64,000 bases of DNA from Deltaproteobacteria bacterium (GCA_026388715.1 JAPLJF010000034.1:1-64000); one strand, 5' to 3'; numbered from the stretch's first letter, positions 35,546 to 45,813 are shown. Notes: a model not told the origin generated them from the letters alone. Translations and numbers: made by a program.

Positions 35546-38500
35546 TTATTTCTCAATAGACCAGAGCAAATCAGCGCCGGTCTTATCAGCGCCGACCTCG
35601 GTCTCCACAGAAAAGCCCTTCCATAAATCATACCTGGCCTTAAATATTCCCGCCGAAGTAAACGGATCATACCCATAACTGATATACAGATCTTTAGACA
35701 ACTCCTTACCGACCATCAGCGATACATCTGAAGACTTTTCACCACTTTCCACATAAATATCATTCAGCGCAAACTGGTTTTCCAGACGGGAGAGGATATC
35801 TTCCACAAATGTCCCGCTCTGCACAAGGCCAAGACCTGTGGCCACTGCCCCTATTGTGTTGCTCACCTGATGGCTGGTGGTCCCAGAGTAAGACCGGCCA
35901 GCCAGCAGTTCCCTCAGGACTGCGTCCTCGGCCATGGGAGGATCAGAAAAAAGTTTCAGATCCATATCATTCACCGTTCCCGAGGCCAGCACCCCCACCG
36001 TCTTATCGTTGTTTTTTTTCTGGGCCAGCACATCAATACCCGGATTATCAAGGGGGCCGCTCAGGAAAAAAAAGCGTCCCCTATAAATATCCAGCGCCCG
36101 ATCCCTGACAATAAAGATACCATCGTGCATAGTAAGACTCCCTTTTCCGGTCAGGGGAAGACCAGGCGTGACACTCACCGTCACACTTCCCAGAAGCTGC
36201 CCCTTCAAGCCAAAGGCATTAACACGGACATCCGGCCCAAGCTCCACGATTACCGATCCCTGCAGCGGCAGATCCTTTTTTTCGCCCGCTTCTCCACTGT
36301 CAACGACAACAATATCATGGGAAGCGGTCACCGAGCCCTCAACCTCTTTGATGGTTACAGAGGCGCGGGGCACCAGCACCTTGCCGCTTACCTGCATCAT
36401 CCCTGCACGCCATGCAAAATGGAGATCAGGATCAATGAATATTGCATAGTCAGGAAGATGGGCCACCTCAAACTCCTTGCCGGTGGCCGTGGCATCAGCC
36501 AGCCACCCCTTCTGCATATCACGGGTGAGATCACCGGCAATCCGGATTTTACCCGGGCCGGAAACAGCGTCAAGGACCAGATGCATCCCCTCTTCTTCTC
36601 CCTTTGCCATAACGGAGAGGAGTAAATTTTCAAGGGTTATGCCGGTTGCCGGGATAAATACGTTCCCTTGTATCTGCCGCAGCTCTCCGATGAGATGAGG
36701 ATTCCCCACCCGGCCTTGCACCGCAAAGGTTCCCTTCATCGAGCCTGTCGGCTTCACGGTATAATTTGACAAAACCGCGACCGGGGCCAGATCCTTGACA
36801 TCCAGACCGATCTCCCCCTGAATCGGCAACCCTGCCCAAGAAGCAGAGAGGTCACCAAACCCGCCGATACTGATCATGGCGTCAAGGGCGCTCCCATCCT
36901 GAAACCGGCTTTTTGCCATGCTGACCAGTTTATCGCCAACCAGTTTCAGATCAAGCAGATTGTCTGTCCACCGTAAGATTTGTTCCTCGCCATCTTCATT
37001 CTGGATAGCAAGTTGCACCTCGGGCACTGAAAAACGCCCCTCCATTGTTACCAGTCGCGCCCCAACTCCTGCTGTCCGTACCAAGGCGGCCAGCTTTCCT
37101 TCCACGGAATAGGGCAACAAATGCCACTGATACAGCAGATTGCAGGCAAAGGAATCAAGATTGGCATCCAACCACCACTGGCCGTCACCGCTCCCGTTGT
37201 CACGGGATGGATGCCAGCCTCCCTGCAGGCAAAGCTTGGCCTCTCCTTGCTGAAGACAGACAGAGGTCGGATCAACTCCTTTTCCATCAATCCGCATCGG
37301 CGCGGGACTCTGCAACTGCCACTTACCGTAAGGATCAAGCCGCAAAAGAAGATCGCGGATCTCGCCCTGCCACGTCTGTGCCGTCAGCCCGCCTGCCAGC
37401 ACCAGATCCATATCGCCCGCAGGACCTGTCAACTTTGCCTGCACCTGATGCCGGGCCATGGTTCCACCCAGATCCACAATCAAAGAGCCAAATTCTGTAT
37501 TCCCTGCCCGCAGTCCTTTCCCTGCAAGGTTCACATTCACCGCACCCTGCGGGCCGAATATCCCCTGCCCTGATCCGGTTAAGGCCTGCAACGCGGTATC
37601 TCCATAGAAGAGTTTGCCGGCATCAAGCTCGAAGGAAAACTCCGGCGCCTCCCGGCTGCCCTGAACAGAACCCTTGAGATGCGCCGTACCTCCTGCCTCC
37701 GGCAACAGATTTCCAAGATTTGCCGAATCAAGTTGAACGCGCAGATCCAGGGTGCTGGTCGCTCCGGCGCCGTCTTTGACGCCCGCGCCCACCGTTCCGG
37801 TCACGGCCAGCTCTGACTCGCCGCTGCGCAGCACAAATTCTTTCACCTGAGCCCCATCCTCATCGACGCTCACCGAACCGCTGCCGGAAAGGGGATACCC
37901 GAGCAGATCACCATCGAGTGCCGCAAGCTGCATCTCACCCTGCAACGCCTCATCCTGCAACCGACCGCTGATGTTGATCCTCGTATTGATATGCCCCTGC
38001 CAATCGGGGAAATACGCCCCGGGATTCATATCCTTTCCCGTAAGCTCTATCTGCCAGTGTAAACCATCCCTCCAGCCAACCGCTGCCCGCGCCGTCACCG
38101 CTCCCGCCGGTCGCTCTTTATCCGTCCCTGGAGCTGGCAACACTGTGCTCTCTCCACCCTGCGTTCCCGGCTCCTGCGGCTTGAGGACGTCCTTGTCCGT
38201 CACTGTGCCGGCCGGTAGCTGCGCGACCAACGACACCCACAGCCCATTAGAATCACCTGTAAATTCGGCATGGACCTGCGTCTGAGGCTGGGAAGCGAGG
38301 GGGAGCCGGGACTCCGACTGATTCCAGGCGCCTTGCAGTTGCGCCGTCCCCTGATAGCCGGCCCTTGTGCCCGAGGCCCTGATGTCACCAGACTCCAGTA
38401 CCAGATCCGGCCAGCTCGGGTGCACCTCGGCCAGTTTAACCTGAGACAGGATCGTATCCGCCTGCCAGCGTAACGCCCCGAAAGGATCGGAACAGGCAAG

Positions 38501-39220
38501 ATTCACCCTGGTCTTCACCGGGGTCTGGAGATCAACCTGGGCCACCAGATCGTTCAGGGTGCCGCGAATCACAAAATCTGCCGCGACAGGAGCAGCGAGA
38601 AGGCCGGCACCCTTCTTTTCCATGCGCCACCCGCCCCGCAGGTCAAGGGGCCACTTGCCGCCAAGACCGATAATCCCCTGCATATGCGCGGAGCCCCCAG
38701 GAATTCGGACCTCAGCCCTTTTCAGGATAACATGATTTCTCCGGGTCGCCAGCTCAAGACTGATCTGTTCAATACGCGGCAGTTCCATGCCGGCCATTCC
38801 ATGAATTGACACATCATTCAGCTCAAACGTAGCGAGGGCAACCTCCACGGGCAGCAGGATCTCGGGCAGGGGAAAGGAAGAATATCCCTGGCCCTCCTCC
38901 TTTATCAGCACATCAATCCCTTCTCCATGCACCGTCACAATCCGCACCGTCCCACGAAAAAGGGCCAGGGGCTGCCACTGGGCCACAATCTTTTTACAGC
39001 TCAGATCGGCCGCCGGTGTCTGCAGCCGCAAACCATCCAACTGCCATTTGCCAAGCAGCCGCCCCTGCACATTCTCAACGGCGAGCACCCCGCCGGATAG
39101 ATCCACGGCCATCCCGACCAGTTGCCTGAATCCGGTTTCTGTTAAACCAAGGAAGGCCAAACCCGCCAGGACGATCAACAGGGGCAGCAAGAGCAAACTG
39201 ACAACCCGCCATCGTTTCAC
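35546..39220 (-). CDS. tamB: Translocation and assembly module protein TamB
   Basis: A 1224-residue inner-membrane-anchored protein that spans the periplasm. A single N-terminal helix (VVSLLLLPLLIVLAGLAFLGL, ~6-26) is followed by very long beta-rich AsmA-like repeats and the C-terminal DUF490 domain (from ~900: GDLTRDMQKGWL... to LLWSIEK). TamB works with TamA in placing outer-membrane proteins and, with its AsmA-like relatives, in moving phospholipids to the outer membrane. Its ATG overlaps the tamA stop (ATGA), so the two are translated together. Confidence 0.94.
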   Translation of the reverse strand: MKRWRVVSLLLLPLLIVLAGLAFLGLTETGFRQLVGMAVDLSGGVLAVENVQGRLLGKWQLDGLRLQTPAADLSCKKIVAQWQPLALFRGTVRIVTVHGEGIDVLIKEEGQGYSSFPLPEILLPVEVALATFELNDVSIHGMAGMELPRIEQISLELATRRNHVILKRAEVRIPGGSAHMQGIIGLGGKWPLDLRGGWRMEKKGAGLLAAPVAADFVIRGTLNDLVAQVDLQTPVKTRVNLACSDPFGALRWQADTILSQVKLAEVHPSWPDLVLESGDIRASGTRAGYQGTAQLQGAWNQSESRLPLASQPQTQVHAEFTGDSNGLWVSLVAQLPAGTVTDKDVLKPQEPGTQGGESTVLPAPGTDKERPAGAVTARAAVGWRDGLHWQIELTGKDMNPGAYFPDWQGHINTRINISGRLQDEALQGEMQLAALDGDLLGYPLSGSGSVSVDEDGAQVKEFVLRSGESELAVTGTVGAGVKDGAGATSTLDLRVQLDSANLGNLLPEAGGTAHLKGSVQGSREAPEFSFELDAGKLFYGDTALQALTGSGQGIFGPQGAVNVNLAGKGLRAGNTEFGSLIVDLGGTMARHQVQAKLTGPAGDMDLVLAGGLTAQTWQGEIRDLLLRLDPYGKWQLQSPAPMRIDGKGVDPTSVCLQQGEAKLCLQGGWHPSRDNGSGDGQWWLDANLDSFACNLLYQWHLLPYSVEGKLAALVRTAGVGARLVTMEGRFSVPEVQLAIQNEDGEEQILRWTDNLLDLKLVGDKLVSMAKSRFQDGSALDAMISIGGFGDLSASWAGLPIQGEIGLDVKDLAPVAVLSNYTVKPTGSMKGTFAVQGRVGNPHLIGELRQIQGNVFIPATGITLENLLLSVMAKGEEEGMHLVLDAVSGPGKIRIAGDLTRDMQKGWLADATATGKEFEVAHLPDYAIFIDPDLHFAWRAGMMQVSGKVLVPRASVTIKEVEGSVTASHDIVVVDSGEAGEKKDLPLQGSVIVELGPDVRVNAFGLKGQLLGSVTVSVTPGLPLTGKGSLTMHDGIFIVRDRALDIYRGRFFFLSGPLDNPGIDVLAQKKNNDKTVGVLASGTVNDMDLKLFSDPPMAEDAVLRELLAGRSYSGTTSHQVSNTIGAVATGLGLVQSGTFVEDILSRLENQFALNDIYVESGEKSSDVSLMVGKELSKDLYISYGYDPFTSAGIFKARYDLWKGFSVETEVGADKTGADLLWSIEK

Positions 39221-40998
39221 AGGTCTGCCCCAATATTGAGATGAAGACGGAAGGCGTTTTCTTCTTCCAGCAAGGGCATGGCTATATCCAGTCGTATCTG
39301 ACCAAATGGCAGGGCAATCCGCCCCCCAATCCCCACACTTTTTTTCAGATTGACATCCATACTATTCATGGCCTGCCCGGTATCATAAAAAGCGGCCACG
39401 CTCCACATGTCATTTATCTTCCGCTCCACTTCCATACTGCCCACCATCAGATATCGACCGCCAATTACTGTTCCAGAGGCATCAGTGGGGCCAATGCTTT
39501 TATACGCGTACCCACGGACACTCTGGTCGCCACCGGCATAAAATCGCAGGGACGGAGGAAGTTCATCGATAGAGTCCACAGCGGTGCCACCAAGGGTAAA
39601 ACGACCAATAAGCCGCCACTTGTCAAAAAGTGACGTGATCCCCTTCACTCCGGCCTGGGCCTGCACAAAAGTAGCATCCGAGATAATATTCTTGTCAGCG
39701 CCTTTCACATCCACGGAAAAACGCCACCCATCCTGGGTTTTGATCCTGTTATCCGCAAAAACCACACTCCAGCTCCCCCCCGGCAACAGAAGCAGACTTG
39801 AGCCGCTGGTCACGCCCACGTCATATTGTTCATCGCGGACTTCAAGGGTGGCCCCATACTGATAAATCGGCCCGGAATGACTGACAGCCGCAGCCGCAGA
39901 GAGTAAATTTGTTTTGGTGTTATTCCATTCTTCACTGGCCCAGTTTCCGGCATATTTCAAGGCATCATAGCGGGGATCAGCCACGGGAATTTCATAGGAG
40001 GCGCCAACCCTGTTGATCTTTTCAGAAAGGAGCAGAGAACTGCTCACCCGATGGCCACTGTCATTGAAAAGGCGGTTTCTCCACTCCGTCTTGCCCCGGA
40101 ACCCGGTATCAGTGCCATAACCCAGACCAAAGCTGTAACGATTAGGCAGGGCAGGAGCAAGGGTCAAGGCTACGGGCACCCGCAGCTCGCTGATCTTGTC
40201 AAACTCAGGTTCCACCGTCACCCCGCTGAAAAAACCCGTCTCGTAGAGAATTGACTGCAACTGACTGATTTCACGAAGAGAATAAGGATCACCTTCCTTA
40301 TAGGGAAGATAGCGTGACAAAAGATCCTGATTGATAATCTTCTGGGCGGAATAGGTCTTACCGAAAAGAAAGCGATGGCCGGTATTCAGGAGCAGATCGA
40401 TATCGGCCTGATGGTTTCCCCGATGCACCCTGACTTCATTTTTTTCAAATCCGGCCTCGACAAAACCATTTTGTATGGCTAACCGCAGGATCTTTTTCTT
40501 GCCGTCTTCGTATTGCTGATGGTTGAGAACCGCACCATCCTGCAGGGGAAACTGCTTCTCAAGATCAGAGAACAGGGACAATCCACTGCCAGGCCCCGTG
40601 ATCTTTACGGAAACGGAGCGCACCAGCACCGGTTTGCCGGAGGTGATAATGTAAGTGGCATGCCAGATGCCCTCAGTTTCGACAAGCGCGCCTTCTACTG
40701 TCGACGAGTAATAACCCAGAGGCTCCAATGCTGATTTGATGTCCTTCTCCGCCGCTCGATGCAGACGGCGCATCTCACCGACACTGAGCATCGGGTCTTT
40801 CTGCTGCTGATAGATCCTGAGCCGGGCCAGCACAGCCGCGAATGTCTCCTTATCCATGGCGGTCCCGTCAGTCGCTCCTGCGGTATCAGGGCGTCCCTGG
40901 TCGCCATCGCTGACCGTGACATCCAGGACCACTGCCCCGAGCACTGCGTCTGGCATCAAAAGAAACATTATCAGAAAGAGAAGAGACAGAAGACGCAT
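39217..40998 (-). CDS. tamA: Outer-membrane translocation and assembly protein TamA (Omp85 family)
   Basis: A 593-residue Omp85-type protein. I use the ATG at 40998; the ORF track starts one codon earlier at a TTG. Signal peptide ~1-22, three POTRA domains (~30-270, with the typical GYYSSTVE and FVEAGFEKNEV strands), then a 16-strand beta-barrel from ~280. The barrel has the L6 signature FYAGGDQSVRGY (VRGY) and ends in HLNIGADL. It pairs with TamB just downstream. A ~25-residue low-complexity linker (VSDGDQGRPDTAGATDGTA) follows the signal. Confidence 0.93.
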   Translation of the reverse strand: MRLLSLLFLIMFLLMPDAVLGAVVLDVTVSDGDQGRPDTAGATDGTAMDKETFAAVLARLRIYQQQKDPMLSVGEMRRLHRAAEKDIKSALEPLGYYSSTVEGALVETEGIWHATYIITSGKPVLVRSVSVKITGPGSGLSLFSDLEKQFPLQDGAVLNHQQYEDGKKKILRLAIQNGFVEAGFEKNEVRVHRGNHQADIDLLLNTGHRFLFGKTYSAQKIINQDLLSRYLPYKEGDPYSLREISQLQSILYETGFFSGVTVEPEFDKISELRVPVALTLAPALPNRYSFGLGYGTDTGFRGKTEWRNRLFNDSGHRVSSSLLLSEKINRVGASYEIPVADPRYDALKYAGNWASEEWNNTKTNLLSAAAAVSHSGPIYQYGATLEVRDEQYDVGVTSGSSLLLLPGGSWSVVFADNRIKTQDGWRFSVDVKGADKNIISDATFVQAQAGVKGITSLFDKWRLIGRFTLGGTAVDSIDELPPSLRFYAGGDQSVRGYAYKSIGPTDASGTVIGGRYLMVGSMEVERKINDMWSVAAFYDTGQAMNSMDVNLKKSVGIGGRIALPFGQIRLDIAMPLLEEENAFRLHLNIGADL

Positions 40999-41107
40999 CA
41001 AAGAATGGTTGGGCTCTTGATTTAAGGATGAAGTTTCACCCCGGAAGGGCTATAAAGGCAATCAATCTCCAAAATACCATTTCATCAACCGATACGTCAT
41101 TGAAAAA

Positions 41108-42460
41108 ATGAGCGACACCCCTCTCAGCATTGAAAAAATAGTCAATGGCGGATACGGCCTGGCCCGCCGGGGCAATGGCCAGATCGTCCTGCTCCGCCAC
41201 GTCCTGCCGGGCGAAACCGTCAAGGCCCGAATCCTGCTGGAGAAAAAGGGCTTTGCCGAGGCCGCTCCCACCGAGATCCTGGCGGCCTCCCCCCACCGCG
41301 TCCCGCCGCCATGCCCGGGATACGGCACCTGTGGCGGTTGCGACCTCCAGCACTGCGACTATGCGCAACAGCTTGAGATCAAAAAGGAGATCATTGCCAA
41401 CTTGCTCCAGCGTGCCCCCCAGAGTGCGCTGCAACAGGCACTCCCGCTGCTCGCTGACCCCATTGCCTCGCCACAGGTCTTCGGCTATCGCCAGCGTCTC
41501 CGGCTGCAGATAGACGAGCACGGGCAACCGGGTTTTCGCCGCTTCCATTCCCATCAATGCGTCCCGATCACAGAATGCCTGCTGGCAAGAGCTGAGCTGA
41601 ACAGGGCCTTGCAACAACTCCAGGCTCAGCTCCCATTCCACAAGATACTGGCCGGCACAACCGAGCTGGAACTCCTGCTGAATCCGGCAAGCGCCCAGGT
41701 GGTCTGTCTTTTTCACCTCTCGCGCAAACCGCGCCCCGCAGACATGAAACAGGCGGAAGCACTGGTGGCAATGCTCCCCGCGATAGAGAGAATAGAGTTT
41801 CACGGCCAGAATTTTCTGCCCTGCGGACCAATCACCAAGGGCAGAGCGGGCTGTAACAACGAAAAATTGCAGTTTCTGCTCCCCCCTCTGCCCGGCCATA
41901 CTGACAAACCCATCTCACTTGCCTGGGAAGCCGGAGGCTTCTGTCAGGTCAATCCGGCCCAAAATATCCAGCTCATCCAGACCGTGCTCGATTTCTGCCG
42001 GCCTGACCCAGAGACAACCGTCCTTGACCTGTTCTGCGGCATGGGCAATTTCTCCATCCCGCTGGGCTTACAATCAGCATCCCTGCTGGGCATTGAGGGC
42101 CAGGGATCGGCCATCCGCTGTGCCCGTAAAAACAGCGAACAAGCAGGCCTCACCAACACCCTGTTCGAGAAAAGCCCCATCCATACCCGTTGTCAGACAC
42201 TGGCCGCAGAAGGCCGGAGCTTTGACTGCGTCGTCATCGACCCGCCCAGACAGGGCGCCCCGGGACTTGCCTCGCACCTTGCCGCCCTCACCCGCAAACG
42301 GCTGGTCTATATTTCCTGCGACCCCGCCACCCTGTGCCGGGATCTGGTCGAGTTGATCCACGCCGGCTTTGTCATCAAAAAGCTTCAGCCCGTGGACATG
42401 TTCCCTCAGACCCATCATATCGAAATCGTGGTCTTGCTTGCAAAGAAACTAAATTTTTGA
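41108..42460 (+). CDS. 23S rRNA (uracil-C5)-methyltransferase, RlmD/TrmA family
   Basis: A 450-residue SAM-dependent m5U methyltransferase. The N-terminal TRAM domain (~1-60, IEKIVNGGYGLARRGNGQIVLL) is followed by the [4Fe-4S] cysteines CPGYGTCGGCDLQHC (~74-88), the SAM motif VLDLFCGMGNFSIPLG (~298) and the catalytic loop SCDPATLCRDL (Cys nucleophile in ISCDPATL). Domain order matches RlmD (U1939) better than TrmA, which lacks TRAM and the cluster; other RlmC/RlmCD paralogues cannot be excluded. It is divergent from tamA, and a strong terminator follows. Confidence 0.9.
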   Translation: MSDTPLSIEKIVNGGYGLARRGNGQIVLLRHVLPGETVKARILLEKKGFAEAAPTEILAASPHRVPPPCPGYGTCGGCDLQHCDYAQQLEIKKEIIANLLQRAPQSALQQALPLLADPIASPQVFGYRQRLRLQIDEHGQPGFRRFHSHQCVPITECLLARAELNRALQQLQAQLPFHKILAGTTELELLLNPASAQVVCLFHLSRKPRPADMKQAEALVAMLPAIERIEFHGQNFLPCGPITKGRAGCNNEKLQFLLPPLPGHTDKPISLAWEAGGFCQVNPAQNIQLIQTVLDFCRPDPETTVLDLFCGMGNFSIPLGLQSASLLGIEGQGSAIRCARKNSEQAGLTNTLFEKSPIHTRCQTLAAEGRSFDCVVIDPPRQGAPGLASHLAALTRKRLVYISCDPATLCRDLVELIHAGFVIKKLQPVDMFPQTHHIEIVVLLAKKLNF

Positions 42461-42534
42461 GGAAACATTGAGACGAGAAAATATCTATTGAGCTTCTTAC
42501 AAAAATTTATTTCTGATTAAGGAAGAAAATAAAA

Positions 42535-42582
42535 GAGGCGGATTTATTTTTATAAAAATAAATCCGCCTCCTTTATTCTATT
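42535..42582. terminator. Bidirectional terminator between rlmD and the pilus operon
   Basis: A perfect 17-bp stem from GAGGCGGATTTATTTTT (42535-42551) to its complement (42554-42570) is followed by TTTATTCTATTTTTT on the plus strand and preceded by AAAATAAAA, so it also gives a T tail on the minus strand. It closes both converging units. Confidence 0.92.
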
Positions 42583-42657
42583 TTTTAAAACTGGGGAGTA
42601 GCCCTAATTCTTCCTGACTATTTGAGCTTACTCCTAACACAGGGGACAATTCTCTTT

Positions 42658-43353
42658 TCAATAAGCATATATTGCCGACAGCCTGGCATTTTCTTGTGTA
42701 TTTACACTCTGAGCCTTAATTTCAGTCTGATAAAGATAGGGAATGTGTTGCGGCGTGACGGTACCACTATTGTTACTGACCACCCCCCCCCCAACCAGAA
42801 CATTTGCAGAGGTGCCGCTGTTGCCGCGGCTTGTGCTTAATATGGTAGTGTTTATAATCATATTGGGGGTTGGCGCCGTAAATGGCAACGTCAAGGTCGC
42901 ATCCGGGTTATTAGCAGGATAAGCCCCAACACCAAGACTACCAGTCGTTGTGATTTTTGTGGCGAAATTCAGGTCGAGAGCGGTCAATATTCCGTTGTAC
43001 GTCCCCATGGAGGCCAGGGTAACACCTCCCACCCCTCTTTGGATAATTTCCTTGGCAAAAAAAATCAGGCCGCCATGAGCGGATTCCAACGCCGTCTGAT
43101 AACGATTCCTTGAACCGCTCGTCCAAATACCGGTTCCCGCCATATAGAGAAGAGATGCCATCATGAGCATACCAACAAGGCCCAAAATCAAAGCCATGAC
43201 CAATGCCACTCCTCTCTCGCTTCCAAGTATTGGTGGGGGCGCAGGCAAGCGAAGCGCAGCCGGGACTCCGAAGAGCCGCACCGCTGTCAGGGACATTGAG
43301 GTTCTTTTCCTTTTTGCGGGGCCAGCAGATATTCTTTGATTAGTCAACCACAT
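42658..43353 (-). CDS. pilX: PilX-like minor pilin with a long leader
   Basis: The 231-residue last gene of the pilus-tip operon. The pilin-type hydrophobic helix is RGVALVMALILGLVGMLMMASLLYMAG (~47-73), and it is preceded by ERG, as in PilX proteins, which lack the Glu5 of major pilins. The leader before the helix is about 47 residues (MWLTNQRIS...PAPPPILGSERG), longer than usual; the ATG at 43353 has GAGG upstream, and an inner Met at residue 20 is an alternative. The remaining residues are Gly/Ser/Thr/Asn-rich beta-type. It primes pilus assembly with PilV, PilW and PilY1. Confidence 0.78.
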   Translation of the reverse strand: MWLTNQRISAGPAKRKRTSMSLTAVRLFGVPAALRLPAPPPILGSERGVALVMALILGLVGMLMMASLLYMAGTGIWTSGSRNRYQTALESAHGGLIFFAKEIIQRGVGGVTLASMGTYNGILTALDLNFATKITTTGSLGVGAYPANNPDATLTLPFTAPTPNMIINTTILSTSRGNSGTSANVLVGGGVVSNNSGTVTPQHIPYLYQTEIKAQSVNTQENARLSAIYAY

Positions 43354-43372
43354 ACAGTTTTCCTCATATTGG

Positions 43373-44542
43373 TCATTGCAAATTTCTGGGCGTCACCGCC
43401 AGGCTGTATACCTTCCAGCGGTAGTTGGCCCAGGTTGGGCCGATGTTGTTTGCGGGCAGGCTCAGGTCAAACGCCCGGCCAGCCAGCAGGGTAACTCCAT
43501 CCACATCTACTTCACCCACATTGATCTTAGCATTTGGATGCGTGTAGGCACGATCCACACCTCCTTCATGAGTGAGCACATAACACCGTATAGACTTCAC
43601 CTGGGTCCGGATCTGCTGGGCTGTCAGTCCGGCAAGCCCACTTGCATTGGCTTTCGTATCCCACCCCCCGTCGCCATTAGTGTCCAGGTAATAGACCACC
43701 TGGAAATCGGCTGCACAATCCACGATTGGCAAGATGGAAAACTTATCATCACTCTGGTTCAATGTTGCCTTGACCAAAGTTCCCGTGCCTGGCGCGCAGT
43801 GGGCTGGCACATCGGCATTGTTGATATAATAATCAGTGCGGTTGAATGGCCTTCTTGGATCGATCTTGTCAACAAGCCCATAGAGGAGATAGCGTTCGCC
43901 GTTGGGGTCGTTCGGCGTGGCAGGAGGGGCAAAGGGTTCCAAATTTAACGATATCGGCCGTGTAAAATAGTTACCTGAGGCAGTGCCATTCAGAATAAGC
44001 TGACGATTTTCTCCAGGACTGACCTCGGTGCGGATGACGATAACCCGGTCCTCGTTAGCGAAAGCATCAACGCCTAGGGATTGAACTAAGGCTACATGCG
44101 CACCATCCCGCCCCAGCCAGCCCCATTTTTGGCTGGAAACATTACGCACCACGTTCATGGCCTTGATTGTCAGATAGTCAGAGCCATTCATGCTGGAGGC
44201 AGAGGCATCCTCACTGATCACCGGCCGTGGGACATTGGGCGCATCTTTCATCGCAGCAGGTACCGCCGGCTCAAAATACGGAATCGGCACTCCCCCGACC
44301 GGGAACTCCCATGGCAGGCCAAAGCCGGCATGTTCAAGGTCTGCCCGCAGCAAATCCAGACCCATCCCTGTTTCAATCTTCGTTTCCGTAATACGCCCCT
44401 GTCGGGAGTTTGTTTGCATAACCGGCACGAAGCTATTAAACACCATGGTCATCAAGATTCCCAAAAGAGCCATATAGATTATCAGCTCTATCAAGGTGAA
44501 GCCGGATTCTTCCCGGCGCATAGTTTTACCGTGCTGTTCCAT
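43373..44542 (-). CDS. pilW: Minor pilin PilW
   Basis: A 389-residue prepilin. The leader is short (MEQHGKTMRREESG) and cleaved before FTLIELIIYMALLGILMTMVFNSF, the class III signal with Glu5. A large C-terminal globular domain follows, with the PilW-type layout (EHAGFGLPWE, DYYINNADVPAHCAPGTGTL..., VVYYLDTNGDGGWD). The DTNGDGGWD loop could bind Ca2+. A good AAGGGGC site precedes the ATG. It sits between pilV and pilX, 19 bases before pilX. Confidence 0.9.
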   Translation of the reverse strand: MEQHGKTMRREESGFTLIELIIYMALLGILMTMVFNSFVPVMQTNSRQGRITETKIETGMGLDLLRADLEHAGFGLPWEFPVGGVPIPYFEPAVPAAMKDAPNVPRPVISEDASASSMNGSDYLTIKAMNVVRNVSSQKWGWLGRDGAHVALVQSLGVDAFANEDRVIVIRTEVSPGENRQLILNGTASGNYFTRPISLNLEPFAPPATPNDPNGERYLLYGLVDKIDPRRPFNRTDYYINNADVPAHCAPGTGTLVKATLNQSDDKFSILPIVDCAADFQVVYYLDTNGDGGWDTKANASGLAGLTAQQIRTQVKSIRCYVLTHEGGVDRAYTHPNAKINVGEVDVDGVTLLAGRAFDLSLPANNIGPTWANYRWKVYSLAVTPRNLQ

Positions 44543-44663
44543 GTCTGCCCCTTAATAATGATGACGTCGCCCAAAAAGGATCGCCCGCATCAGTTTTCAC
44601 AGTGTAACCCTTAGATATTTCATCAATAATCTTTTTGTTTTTCCCTTTTTTGCAAGGGCGTCA

Positions 44664-45140
44664 TTAATCACTGCGCACGATTATTGTGCTTAAGGACACT
44701 TGGCGATTCTTGCCGGTGGCTGGCAGAGCTCCCCCTGTCACGCCGGGTTCGTTCCAACCAACGGCCACATCAATGCGCTTGAGCGCGCTGGCGGCAGTCG
44801 CCAGGTCGGTGACTTGCGTTGCTCTGGCAAAGCTCATTGCCCCCGCACGGACATTGACTAACACAGTGGGGAGGGCGGTCCATGCCGGTGGGATTGTCGC
44901 GGTCAGGTCAACCGAAGTGCCGGAAACGGAAAACTGATCTCCCTTCAGCCGGTTCAAATCATCAGTCGCCAGCCTGAGAGCCTCGTCACGCACCACGTTC
45001 CCCCTGTTGACCCGGATGGTCTGAATAAGCCCAGCGGCCACACCCAGCATAATCACCATAAAGATAAGCAGGGCAATCATGATTTCCACCAGGGTAAAGC
45101 CACTCTGGTGCCTATGGTTTTGTGTATTATTGCAGGACAC
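44664..45140 (-). CDS. pilV: Minor pilin PilV
   Basis: I place the start at a GTG (45140), which has AGGAG seven bases upstream and gives the leader VSCNNTQNHRHQSG before FTLVEIMIALLIFMVIMLGVAAG; the ORF's longer start adds 45 residues and overlaps fimT. The resulting 158-residue prepilin has the type IV helix with Glu5 and a short beta domain (KRIDVAVGWNEPG near the end, which is common in PilV). It belongs to the tip complex with PilW, PilX and PilY1. Confidence 0.87.
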   Translation of the reverse strand: MSCNNTQNHRHQSGFTLVEIMIALLIFMVIMLGVAAGLIQTIRVNRGNVVRDEALRLATDDLNRLKGDQFSVSGTSVDLTATIPPAWTALPTVLVNVRAGAMSFARATQVTDLATAASALKRIDVAVGWNEPGVTGGALPATGKNRQVSLSTIIVRSD

Positions 45141-45190
45141 AGCGTTCTCCTCGTTATCAGGGTGGGGCAACACAGCCCAAGGTTCATTCC

Positions 45191-45691
45191 TTATTGCTGG
45201 ACACACTGTTGTCCTACCGGTTGGGTTGGATCCCATCGGCCCATATTGATGCGGGTTACCGCGACCACGACACAATCCACGCCAGGTGAGGCATTCGGGG
45301 AATAACCAGTAATACTAATAGCCTGGATGTTATCGGTCATGCCTCTTCTGTCGAAAACAATCGTCTCTGGAAGCCCCAGATTTGATTTCAAGGTAAATCG
45401 TGGATACGGACTTGCTGTCGTCCGATCGCCTGCGTTAACAAGGGCATCACCATTGGTATCCTGGTAGGTAGTCACCAGATTAGCAGCCAACGTGACACTA
45501 ACCGGGATGTTGGTGGTTGCCGCGTCGTTTCTGGCCTTCATCAAAATGGAGTAAATCTCCTTGGTGTAGGATTCCACGGTATATTTATCATTCCATTGCG
45601 TAAAATTCAGGGCTATTATTGCCAGCAAGATCCCGATTATGGCAACAACCACCATGACTTCGACCAAGGTGAAGCCAGATTGGGCCTTCAT
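45191..45691 (-). CDS. fimT: Minor pilin of the GspH/FimT type
   Basis: The start is the ATG at 45691, giving MKAQSG before FTLVEVMVVVAIIGILLAIIALNF; the ORF's 42-residue extension overlaps pilY1 and lacks support. The 166-residue product has the GspH domain order (YTKEIYSILMKARNDAATTNIPVSVTLA, then two or three beta strands, and FDRRGMTDNIQAISITG). GspH/FimT pilins initiate the fibre or bind DNA in natural uptake; the DNA-binding C-terminal motif is not clearly visible here. First of the four minor pilins after pilY1. Confidence 0.87.
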   Translation of the reverse strand: MKAQSGFTLVEVMVVVAIIGILLAIIALNFTQWNDKYTVESYTKEIYSILMKARNDAATTNIPVSVTLAANLVTTYQDTNGDALVNAGDRTTASPYPRFTLKSNLGLPETIVFDRRGMTDNIQAISITGYSPNASPGVDCVVVAVTRINMGRWDPTQPVGQQCVQQ

Positions 45692-45813
45692 AGTGTCCCG
45701 CCTTGAATGGAAATGGTCTTTTTCGCCCGCTTGCGTTGTTGCGCCCCGGTGTGTCATGCCGAGACTCTCCCCAGTGTTGGCTGGGACGCAGGTTGATCTT
45801 GCCGTTGCCTTCT

